Shown here: piece by piece, positions 1-5,147 of the stretch
How positions within the stretch are numbered: the stretch's first letter is position 1
How the letters are laid out: each line of letters starts with the position of its first letter
From: an uncultured Megasphaera sp.
GTDB taxonomy: Bacteria; Bacillota; Negativicutes; Veillonellales; Megasphaeraceae
Direction of reading: 5' to 3'
NCBI RefSeq assembly: GCF_958350005.1
Contig: NZ_CATWFF010000119.1
Coordinates: 1-6,377, forward strand
DNA length: 6,377 nt
Made by a program: the position numbers and the translations under genes
Notes under the pieces: model-generated
What the model was told of the DNA's origin: nothing
What the model saw: the letters and a program-made list of their open reading frames with translations, nothing else
The model's database searches: none

Positions 1-18
1 ATATTAGGAGGTATCAAG

Positions 19-693
19 ATGATTCAGTTGGATCATGTGTATTTTTCCTATGATCGGAATAGTCCGCTGCTGCAGGATATAACCATGACCATTCATGACG
101 GTGAGTATATTGCCATTGTCGGCGAAAACGGCAGCGGCAAGAGTACCTTTGTCAAGCTTTTGCTGGGCCTCATTTCGCCGGGCAGGGGAAATCTGGTCAA
201 TACGTTTCAGCGTACAGCCTATGTGCCGCAGCGCTTTGATTCGCTGAACAGCCAGTTTCCCATTACGGTCTTTGAAGTGATGGAGTATTACCGGCGTATT
301 CTGCATGTAGCAGATAAACATGCTGTTCGCCGTACGTTGGAGCAAATGAATGTATATGACCTGAGAAATCGTCTCATCGGTTCCTTGTCTGGCGGGCAGT
401 GCCAGAAAGTCATGATTGCCCGGGCGCTGCTGGGAAAACCGGATTTGCTGATTTTTGATGAACCTTCTACAGGTATTGACGTGAAGAGCCAGATGGAACT
501 GTATCCGTTTATTAAGCAGCTGAATCAGCAGCAGGGGATAACGGTTATTACGGTAGAACATAATCTGAAATTTGCTGTTCACAGTGCCGACAAGATGTAT
601 CATATTGCCAATGGCAGCGGTCATTTCTGCACGCCTCAGGAATATGTACGGGAATATGTTTCGGATAACGTAGGGAGGGAATTTGATGTTTGA
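19..693 (+). CDS. znuC: Zinc/metal ABC transporter ATP-binding protein (ZnuC/AdcC-like)
   Basis: Cytoplasmic ATPase subunit of a cluster-9 type metal ABC importer; it hydrolyses ATP to drive metal uptake through the permease encoded next. The 224-residue protein shows a complete nucleotide-binding domain: Walker A GENGSGKST (35-43), Q-loop Q71, signature LSGGQ (123-127), Walker B LLIFDEP (143-149), D-loop STGID (150-154) and switch histidine H181. The ATG at 19 is preceded by a perfect AGGAGGT at 6-12. The stop overlaps the permease start by 8 bases, and a Fur-family regulator follows, which points to zinc rather than another substrate. Manganese or iron importers share this architecture, so the metal is inferred from context. 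At 224 residues it is slightly short for the family, ending soon after the domain without a long metal-binding tail. The genes upstream, where a ZnuA binding protein and the operon promoter would be expected, are outside the window. Confidence 0.9.
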   Translation: MIQLDHVYFSYDRNSPLLQDITMTIHDGEYIAIVGENGSGKSTFVKLLLGLISPGRGNLVNTFQRTAYVPQRFDSLNSQFPITVFEVMEYYRRILHVADKHAVRRTLEQMNVYDLRNRLIGSLSGGQCQKVMIARALLGKPDLLIFDEPSTGIDVKSQMELYPFIKQLNQQQGITVITVEHNLKFAVHSADKMYHIANGSGHFCTPQEYVREYVSDNVGREFDV

Positions 694-1522
694 GTATACA
701 TTTATGCAGAATGCCTTTATTATTTCCATCCTCATTTCGCTTATGTGTCCGTTAATCGGCATGTTTCTCGTACTGCGCCGCTACTCCATGATCGGCGATA
801 CGCTGGCTCATGCTTCCCTGGCCGGTGTTGCTGCCGGCCTTCTGGCCGGTGTCAATCCCATTGTCAGTGCCTTTTGCCTGACCTCTTTTTTTGGCGTTTT
901 AATCGAAATACTGCGCCGCCAGTTCCGGCAGTACGCAGAACTTATTCTGGTCGTAGTATTGTCCTTGTCCGTGGGCATTGCCATTACCATTATCAGTTCC
1001 GGCCTGGTTCGGGCCAATGTGGAATCCTTTCTGTTTGGCAGCATTTTGACTGTATCTCAGGGTGATGTCATTGCCGTTGCCATTCTCAGTCTTGTGTCTG
1101 TCGGCGTAGTATACTGGCTGTATCCGCAGCTGGTTATGCTGACATTTGATGAAGACGGAGCACAGATTGCCGGTGTACGGTGCCGGCTCATCAATTATGT
1201 GTTTGCCGTTCTCGTGGGCGCTATGATTTCCGTTTCTATCCGCGTCGTCGGCATACTGGTTATCAGCTCCCTCATCGCTCTGCCCGTTGCGACGGCTCTC
1301 CAGCTGCGGCGAGGATTCAGGACGACCATGTTTGCAGCAATGGTCATCAGTTTTATTGATATTTTAGCGGGCTTGTTTATTTCGTACTGGTTTGGCGCCG
1401 CACCAGGCGGGGTGACGGCCCTGGTTTCTGTCGGCATGCTGCTTCTGGTCATGGCCGGCTGTGAAGGCGTCGATTGGTTTGGAAGGCAGGGAGGAATCTA
1501 TGATGACAGACATAAGTCCTGA
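686..1522 (+). CDS. znuB: Zinc/metal ABC transporter permease (ABC-3 family, ZnuB-like)
   Basis: Inner-membrane permease forming the metal channel with the preceding ATPase. The 278-residue product is very hydrophobic, with helices visible at about 9-30, 43-65, 84-105, 129-146, 169-205 (probably two helices), 214-234 and 240-258. This fits the 8-9 helices usual for the ABC-3 family (PF00950). Family features include the RRYSMIGDTLAHASLAG stretch (31-47, with H42), FLFGSIL (115-121), a cytoplasmic FDEDGAQIAGV segment (154-164) likely contacting the ATPase, and the RVVGILVISSLIALP segment (186-200). The ATG at 686 is chosen over the in-frame TTG at 683 because GGAGGG at 674-679 lies 6 bases ahead of the ATG. 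It overlaps znuC by 8 bases and the regulator by 23 bases, so the genes are probably translationally coupled. Zinc specificity is inferred from the neighbouring Fur-family regulator. Confidence 0.9.
   Translation: MFEYTFMQNAFIISILISLMCPLIGMFLVLRRYSMIGDTLAHASLAGVAAGLLAGVNPIVSAFCLTSFFGVLIEILRRQFRQYAELILVVVLSLSVGIAITIISSGLVRANVESFLFGSILTVSQGDVIAVAILSLVSVGVVYWLYPQLVMLTFDEDGAQIAGVRCRLINYVFAVLVGAMISVSIRVVGILVISSLIALPVATALQLRRGFRTTMFAAMVISFIDILAGLFISYWFGAAPGGVTALVSVGMLLLVMAGCEGVDWFGRQGGIYDDRHKS
1488..1494 (+). promoter_or_regulatory. Ribosome binding site of the Zur-like gene
   Basis: AGGGAGG lies 5 bases before the ATG at 1500 and 8 bases before the ATG at 1503. It argues against the in-frame GTG at 1461, which lies inside the permease gene with no comparable site ahead of it. 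It does not decide between the two adjacent ATGs. Confidence 0.75.
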
Positions 1523-1976
1523 AGAACGGTGCAGAGCGTATCTCCACCAATATGGCATGAAAAACACCAAAACCCGGCAGATGGTTATGCAGCTTCTGCT
1601 GGAACGCCGCGGCATGATGACGGCTGAAGATATTTACCAGGTCCTGATACAGCAGGGACAGGCCATTAATTTTTCGACAGTCTACCGTATTTTGGAAATG
1701 TTTACGACTAAAGGGGTTGCTGAAAAAAGCTATTTGCCAGATATTCGCAAATACGGGTTTGCCCTGCAGTCTGTAGGACACCGGCACCGTCTTATTTGCC
1801 TGCGCTGCCATGCCGTCATAGAGGTAGAGCACTGCCCGCTTGCCGATTTTGAAGCACAATTGGCAAAAGATACGGATTTTGAAATTGTAGGGCATAATTT
1901 GGAATGGTATGGGTATTGTCCGACCTGTCGGCGTCAGATGCAGCAGGCTTCGTCTCAGTCAGGAGAAAAGCCGTGA
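1500..1976 (+). CDS. zur: Fur-family transcriptional regulator, probably zinc uptake repressor Zur
   Basis: Cytoplasmic metal-sensing repressor of 158 residues (157 if it starts at 1503), a typical Fur-family length. The N-terminal half is a winged helix, with the recognition-helix motif STVYRILEM at 59-67. The C-terminal half has the dimerisation and metal region: GHRHRLIC (93-100) in place of the classic HHDHLIC motif, and two CxxC pairs, C100/C103 and C140/C143, which in this family hold a structural zinc. H94, H96, E109 and H111 are candidates for the sensory site. Lying inside a metal-uptake operon favours Zur over Fur or PerR, and suggests that it represses its own transcription when zinc is plentiful. 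The operator would be upstream of the window, so this cannot be checked here. It overlaps the permease by 23 bases and the next gene by 4. The family call is firm; zinc specificity is inferred. Confidence 0.85.
   Translation: MMTDISPEERCRAYLHQYGMKNTKTRQMVMQLLLERRGMMTAEDIYQVLIQQGQAINFSTVYRILEMFTTKGVAEKSYLPDIRKYGFALQSVGHRHRLICLRCHAVIEVEHCPLADFEAQLAKDTDFEIVGHNLEWYGYCPTCRRQMQQASSQSGEKP
1961..1965 (+). promoter_or_regulatory. Ribosome binding site deciding a GTG start
   Basis: AGGAG lies 7 bases before the GTG at 1973, and that GTG overlaps the zur stop as GTGA. This supports GTG 1973 as the start of the serine hydrolase, rather than the ATG at 1904 deep inside zur, which has no good site ahead of it. 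Confidence 0.7.
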
Positions 1977-2743
1977 ATATTTGCAGTCAGTGGATAGAAG
2001 GGATATTGCAGCAACGGCTTCAGGCGCCAATGCGCATATCTGTATACTGCCGGTCTCTCCACAGCGGCGCCCCTTTTTGCTATGACGAACGGGTCATGCC
2101 GTCGGCAAGTCTCATCAAAATTCCCATTATGATACGGGCTTTTCGTCTGGCACAGGCCCATTCCCTGGATGTTTCCCAGCCTTGCCCTGTATATGGGCAA
2201 GTAGCCGGAGGCTCTGTGTATAATTTGCCCAAAGGAACCGTTCTGACCGTACATGATCTGATATTTCATATGATTGTAGAAAGCGATAATACATGTACGA
2301 ATATGCTTATCGACATGCTGGGAATGGACAGCATTAATGAAGAAATCCGTCAGCAGGAATTGCGGAACACAGTGCTGCAGCGTAAAATGATGGATTTTGC
2401 TGCGGCTCAGGCCGGACGGGAAAATCTGACCAGCCCGTCGGATATGGGCCAGCTGCTGTATCGCCTTGCCCATGGGCAGTGTCTGGGAGAGGAACTGGAC
2501 AGGGGCATGATGGATATTCTGCTGCAGCAGGAGGACAACTGTATCCTGCCGGCTCAGATTCCGCACATCGTGCCGGTAGCCCATAAGACGGGAGAACTGG
2601 ACGGCCTGTATCACGACTGCGGTATTGTATGGAAAAAAGGAACTCCCTATATTTGCTGCCTCATGGCCGACGGAATCGATGATGAACCGCAGGCTGTATA
2701 TGATATGTCCTATATAGCCCGCGATATTTACGATATGATGTAA
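1973..2743 (+). CDS. Class A beta-lactamase-fold serine hydrolase, no signal peptide
   Basis: A 256-residue protein of the beta-lactamase/DD-peptidase fold (Beta-lactamase2 type, PF13354). The three active-site motifs are in order and well spaced: S46-LI-K49 (nucleophile and general base), S104-D105-N106 and K205-T206-G207. The region where true class A beta-lactamases carry the deacylating ELN glutamate reads RKMMDFAAAQAGREN (137-151) and has no evident equivalent. Penicillin hydrolysis is therefore doubtful; an esterase, amidase or peptidase acting on an unknown substrate is more likely. With the GTG start there is no signal peptide: the protein begins directly with the fold (MNICSQWIEG), which implies a cytoplasmic location unless it is exported in some other way. 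It is rich in cysteine for such an enzyme (eight by count). The GTG overlaps the zur stop by 4 bases, making it the last gene of the zinc operon, followed by a terminator. The family is clear; the function and the link to zinc are unknown. Confidence 0.85.
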   Translation: MNICSQWIEGILQQRLQAPMRISVYCRSLHSGAPFCYDERVMPSASLIKIPIMIRAFRLAQAHSLDVSQPCPVYGQVAGGSVYNLPKGTVLTVHDLIFHMIVESDNTCTNMLIDMLGMDSINEEIRQQELRNTVLQRKMMDFAAAQAGRENLTSPSDMGQLLYRLAHGQCLGEELDRGMMDILLQQEDNCILPAQIPHIVPVAHKTGELDGLYHDCGIVWKKGTPYICCLMADGIDDEPQAVYDMSYIARDIYDMM

Positions 2744-2766
2744 GGATAGCCCATATATACGATAAT

Positions 2767-2807
2767 AAAGGACCGGCAGAAACAGGTGTGCTTCTGCCGG
2801 TCCTTTT
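2767..2807. terminator. Bidirectional intrinsic terminator between convergent genes
   Basis: A perfect 15-base-pair stem (2767-2781 with 2792-2806, core GGACCGGCAGAA) closes a 10-base loop. On the + strand the right arm ends in TTTT, stopping the zinc operon 24 bases after its last stop codon. On the - strand the stem ends in CTTT followed by ATTAT, a T-rich tail suited to ending the nitroreductase transcript arriving from the right. Confidence 0.9.
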
Positions 2808-2831
2808 GTCGCCTTATACAGCGGTATTATC

Positions 2832-3356
2832 TTATCGGATGTAGTGAATGAAATCGGCCTTGCGAGGTTTGGCAGCCGGAACGGGACCATCTGCATAGCC
2901 GAGAATGCAGTGGCCTACGCCTACGAGGTGTTCTGGCAGACCCCACTGACGGAGCAGTTCTTTTCCTTCAGGGGAAGCAAACTCTTCTTTTGCCCGGTTG
3001 ATCCAGCAGGAACCTACGCCGAGAGCAGCTGCAGCGTTCATGAGATTTCCCATGACCAGGCAGCCGTCTGACCAGGCATTGGCTGATTTTTCCGGATCGG
3101 TCAGTACGACGATGACTGTCGGTGCACCGTACATGGGATCACTGTCCGTTCCCATAATGGCAGCATTCATTTTCGACAACTTGGCAATAGTTTCTTTGTT
3201 TTGAATGACTACCATGGTAACAGGCTGGAGCCCCATGCCGCTGGCTGCATAGGTGCCGGCCTTGAGAATTTGCTGCAGCTCTTCTTCGGCAATCTGCTGC
3301 GGCTTATAGTGACGGATGCTGCGGCGGGACAGCAAGGTTTGTATCGTCTGATTCAT
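2832..3356 (-). CDS. Nitroreductase-family FMN-dependent oxidoreductase
   Basis: A 174-residue flavoprotein of the nitroreductase superfamily (PF00881); such enzymes are cytoplasmic dimers that bind FMN and use NAD(P)H to reduce nitro compounds, quinones, flavins or other acceptors. The N-terminal RRSIRHYK (11-18) is the usual phosphate-contacting motif. GMGLQPVTMVVI (40-51), the central GAPTVIVVLTD strand (77-87), DGCLVMGNLMNAAAALGVGSCWI (97-119) and the C-terminal GHCILGYADG with KPRK (148-166) are typical family blocks. It is at the short end of the family, without extra domains. The ATG at 3356 is preceded on the - strand by AAAGGAGA (3372-3365) at about 8-9 bases. It converges on the zinc operon, shares its terminator, and is divergent from the mla operon. 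The true substrate cannot be read from sequence. Confidence 0.92.
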   Translation of the reverse strand: MNQTIQTLLSRRSIRHYKPQQIAEEELQQILKAGTYAASGMGLQPVTMVVIQNKETIAKLSKMNAAIMGTDSDPMYGAPTVIVVLTDPEKSANAWSDGCLVMGNLMNAAAALGVGSCWINRAKEEFASPEGKELLRQWGLPEHLVGVGHCILGYADGPVPAAKPRKADFIHYIR

Positions 3357-3373
3357 AGAATATATCTCCTTTC

Positions 3374-3466
3374 ATGGCAACGCGGCTGGTGCGTGCATAG
3401 ATACGCAAATACCGCTATATAGTAGGATACGACGCAGACTGGGAAATCCCTTTTTTTTCTTGCCAT
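3374..3466 (-). other. Hairpin-rich probable 5' leader of the nitroreductase
   Basis: On the - strand, ATGGCAA (3466-3460) could pair with TTGCCAT (3380-3374), the latter abutting the ribosome binding site. Inside lie a small GGGATTTCCC hairpin (3450-3441), preceded by an A8 run, and TGCGT/ACGCA arms (3407-3403 with 3394-3390) around an 8-base loop. I do not recognise a known riboswitch. The arms are short (5-7 base pairs), so chance pairing is possible. Confidence 0.25.
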
Positions 3467-3478
3467 TTCCAGGATAAA

Positions 3479-3507
3479 ATGCTATCATTTTAATGATGAA
3501 AACTCAA
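3479..3507 (-). promoter_or_regulatory. Candidate promoter for the nitroreductase
   Basis: On the - strand, TTGAGT (3507-3502) and TAGCAT (3484-3479) are separated by 17 bases. Each matches four of six positions of the sigma-70 consensus. This would give a leader of about 115 bases before the ATG at 3356. It is a weak match, but the spacing is ideal and I see nothing better on this strand. Confidence 0.3.
3484..3497. repeat. 14-base palindrome, possible operator
   Basis: ATCATT-TT-AATGAT is a perfect inverted repeat lying almost entirely in the spacer of the leftward candidate promoter, upstream of the rightward ones. That position suits a dimeric repressor. It does not match the Zur, Fur or PerR consensus boxes I know from Bacillus or E. 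coli. It is AT-rich and short, so chance is possible. Confidence 0.35.
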
Positions 3508-3508
3508 A

Positions 3509-3537
3509 AGGACATTCCAGTTTTCTAACAATATAGT
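3509..3537 (+). promoter_or_regulatory. Candidate upstream promoter (P1) of the mla operon
   Basis: AGGACA (3509-3514, four of six) and TATAGT (3532-3537, five of six) are separated by 17 bases. A start near 3544 would give a leader of about 80 bases. It is weaker than the downstream candidate at 3557-3585, but it has the same -10 hexamer followed by AA. Confidence 0.4.
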
Positions 3538-3541
3538 AACA
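3525..3541 (+). repeat. Direct repeat with 11-base period over the P1 -10 element
   Basis: CTAACA (3525-3530) and GTAACA (3536-3541) repeat TAACA one helical turn apart, with a 5-base spacer. The arrangement resembles binding sites of OmpR/PhoB-type response regulators (for example TTAACA-type boxes of Bacillus PhoP). It overlaps the upstream mla promoter candidate. Only two copies are present, so this is suggestive only. Confidence 0.3.
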
Positions 3542-3556
3542 AGTACGGCCTTGTAT

Positions 3557-3585
3557 TTTACATCCCTATTCGATAATGCTATAGT
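3557..3585 (+). promoter_or_regulatory. Probable main promoter (P2) of the mla operon
   Basis: TTTACA (3557-3562) and TATAGT (3580-3585) each match five of six consensus positions and are spaced by exactly 17 bases. Transcription would start near 3592, about 20 bases before the mlaE ribosome binding site. This is the best promoter-like sequence in the window. Confidence 0.65.
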
Positions 3586-3610
3586 AAATGAAGCAGGTCG
3601 TTGCCGGCGA

Positions 3611-3621
3611 GAGGAGAGAGG
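3611..3621 (+). promoter_or_regulatory. Ribosome binding site of mlaE
   Basis: The purine-rich GAGGAGAGAGG, with AGGAG at 3612-3616, sits just before the GTG at 3625. It decides for that GTG over the in-frame TTG at 3601, which lies upstream of this site. Confidence 0.75.
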
Positions 3622-3624
3622 TCT

Positions 3625-4389
3625 GTGCAGAAACTATTGGAAAAGATTGGGCGGTTTACTCTGTATATTTTTGAACAAGTAGGAGTGCTGACCATCTTAT
3701 TCGTCCAGACCTTGCAGCAGCTTCCCAAAATACAGCGGCGTCTGACTATTGAACAAATGGCCCATTTAGGCGTAAATTCTCTGCCCATTGTCAGTTTGAC
3801 CATGCTTTTTGCCGGCATGGTCATGACGCTGCAAATTGTCGATATTCTGCTGCGTTACGGTGCCCAGTCGACATTGGGCGGTGTCATGTCCATTGCCATG
3901 GGCCGCGAACTGGGACCTATCCTGACCGGCGTCGTCATGGCCGGCCGGGTTGGTGCAGCCATGACGGCTGAACTGGGAACCATGAAGGTTACGGAGCAGA
4001 TCGATGCCCTTCGTTGTATGGCTGTCAATCCTGTTGCCTACCTGGTGGTGCCTCGGTTTGTTGCCTGTGTCATCATGGTCCCCCTGCTGGCTTTTTACGG
4101 GTATGTCATCGGTACTGCCGGAGGCTACGCTGTTGCTACCTTTGGCGCCGGCCTGTCTCACTTTACGTATGTAAATTCCGTTGAAGTGATTACAGCTGTA
4201 AGTGATGTCGTATACGGCATGGTGAAAGCCATGTTTTTTGGCGGCATTATTGCGCTCATTGCCTGCTATGAAGGGATGCATGCCAAAAGCGGTGCTGCCG
4301 GTGTCGGACAGGCAACGACGAAATCCGTAGTAACTTCGATTATTTTTATTTTTATTTGCAATTATTTATTGTCCGTCATTTTATATTAG
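3625..4389 (+). CDS. mlaE: MlaE-type lipid ABC transporter permease
   Basis: Inner-membrane permease of the Mla (MCE-associated) phospholipid transporter, 254 residues from a GTG start. The family signature (PF02405) is clear: RELGPILTGVVMAGRVGAAMTAELGTMKVTEQIDAL (94-129) between membrane segments, followed by VNPVAYLVVPR (134-144). Hydrophobic helices are visible at about 50-76, 98-114, 138-174, 196-215 and 234-253, preceded by an amphipathic N-terminal helix (about 10-35) that lies along the membrane in known structures. Two MlaE copies normally form the core of the complex, with MlaF below and an MlaD ring above. It is the first gene of the operon, under the promoter candidates at 3509-3585. 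Its stop overlaps the ribosome binding site of mlaF, with 8 bases between the two coding regions. Confidence 0.95.
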   Translation: MQKLLEKIGRFTLYIFEQVGVLTILFVQTLQQLPKIQRRLTIEQMAHLGVNSLPIVSLTMLFAGMVMTLQIVDILLRYGAQSTLGGVMSIAMGRELGPILTGVVMAGRVGAAMTAELGTMKVTEQIDALRCMAVNPVAYLVVPRFVACVIMVPLLAFYGYVIGTAGGYAVATFGAGLSHFTYVNSVEVITAVSDVVYGMVKAMFFGGIIALIACYEGMHAKSGAAGVGQATTKSVVTSIIFIFICNYLLSVILY

Positions 4390-4397
4390 GAGCGCCT

Positions 4398-5147
4398 ATG
4401 ATTCGGTTGTGCGACGTTACTGTCGCCTATGGTCAGCATGTCGTGCTGGATCATATTAATTTGGAGATTCGCGACGGTGAAACCATGGTAGTTCTCGGTG
4501 CGAGCGGCTCTGGCAAGAGTACGATTCTGCGCCTGATTATGGGACTGCAGAAACCGACGAGTGGAAAGGTTTTTATCAATGATGCCGATATTACGGCATA
4601 TGATGAAAAGCAGCTGGACCGTGTGCGGCAGCATATGGGCATGGTATTTCAGTATTCGGCGCTGTTTGATTCCATGACGGTCGGTGAGAATGTCGCCTTT
4701 GGCCCTCGGCAGCGAACCAAATGGAGCGAAGAAAAAATCCGGAATATCGTAGCAGACCGTCTTCGTCTTGTCGGCCTGGAAGGAACGGAAGCAATGATGC
4801 CCAATGATTTGTCTGGGGGCATGAAAAAACGGGTCAGTCTGGCCAGAGCCATTGCCATGGATCCGCAGATTATTTTATATGATGAACCGACAGCAGGGCT
4901 GGATCCGCTGCGGTGCATGGATATTAGCCGTCTTATCGTACAGATGCAGCACCATCTGCATGCTACTTCGGTCGTCGTGACCCATGACATGACTTCCGCC
5001 TTCTATATTGCAGACCGGCTGGCCTTTCTCCAGGATGGCCGATTTCGGCTGGTTGCGGATACAGAAACGTTTAAGCATACAACAGATACAGATGTGCAGC
5101 TGTTCATTCATGGCGGCGAACTTCCAAGCAAAGGGGATGATAGATGA
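4398..5147 (+). CDS. mlaF: MlaF-type lipid ABC transporter ATP-binding protein
   Basis: Cytoplasmic ATPase that powers lipid movement through MlaE. The 249-residue protein has Walker A GASGSGKST (34-42), Q-loop Q85 in VFQYSALFDSMTVGENVAF (83-101, a stretch highly typical of MlaF/Ttg2A), signature LSGGM (138-142) in place of LSGGQ, followed by KKRVSLARA, Walker B IILYDEP (158-164), D-loop TAGLDP (165-170) and switch histidine H196. The LSGGM variant is normal for this subfamily. The ATG at 4398 is chosen over the in-frame TTG at 4356 because AGGAG (4388-4392) lies 5 bases ahead, and because the extra 14 residues would lie inside mlaE. The stop overlaps mlaD as ATGA. In E. coli MlaF pairs with the small STAS protein MlaB; no such gene is seen between mlaE and the window end. 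Confidence 0.95.
   Translation: MIRLCDVTVAYGQHVVLDHINLEIRDGETMVVLGASGSGKSTILRLIMGLQKPTSGKVFINDADITAYDEKQLDRVRQHMGMVFQYSALFDSMTVGENVAFGPRQRTKWSEEKIRNIVADRLRLVGLEGTEAMMPNDLSGGMKKRVSLARAIAMDPQIILYDEPTAGLDPLRCMDISRLIVQMQHHLHATSVVVTHDMTSAFYIADRLAFLQDGRFRLVADTETFKHTTDTDVQLFIHGGELPSKGDDR

Noticed and set aside
4..762. Long open frame on the - strand opposite znuC (252 codons)
   Set aside because: It lies wholly antisense to a gene with complete ABC ATPase motifs, and its translation shows no recognisable domain and no good ribosome binding site.
1904..1972. Longer N-terminus for the serine hydrolase starting at ATG 1904
   Set aside because: The 23 added residues are encoded inside zur, form neither a signal peptide nor part of the fold, and lack a ribosome binding site. 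GTG 1973 has AGGAG at the right distance.
1955..2896. Long open frame on the - strand (313 codons) opposite the serine hydrolase
   Set aside because: It covers the serine hydrolase antisense, runs through the bidirectional terminator and into the end of the nitroreductase gene. Its translation is low-complexity in character with no family features.
3441..3458. GGGAAATCCC followed by a T8 run, resembling a rightward terminator
   Set aside because: The stem is only three to four base pairs, and no + strand gene ends before it. It is more likely part of the nitroreductase leader or chance.
3539..3554. ACAAG-TACGGC-CTTGT hairpin between the two mla promoter candidates
   Set aside because: A 5-base-pair stem with no T tract and no clear placement as an operator; too weak to call.
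3766..4281. Open frame on the - strand opposite mlaE (171 codons)
   Set aside because: The His/Gln/Asn/Gly-rich translation is what the antisense of a hydrophobic membrane protein gene gives; mlaE itself is unambiguous.
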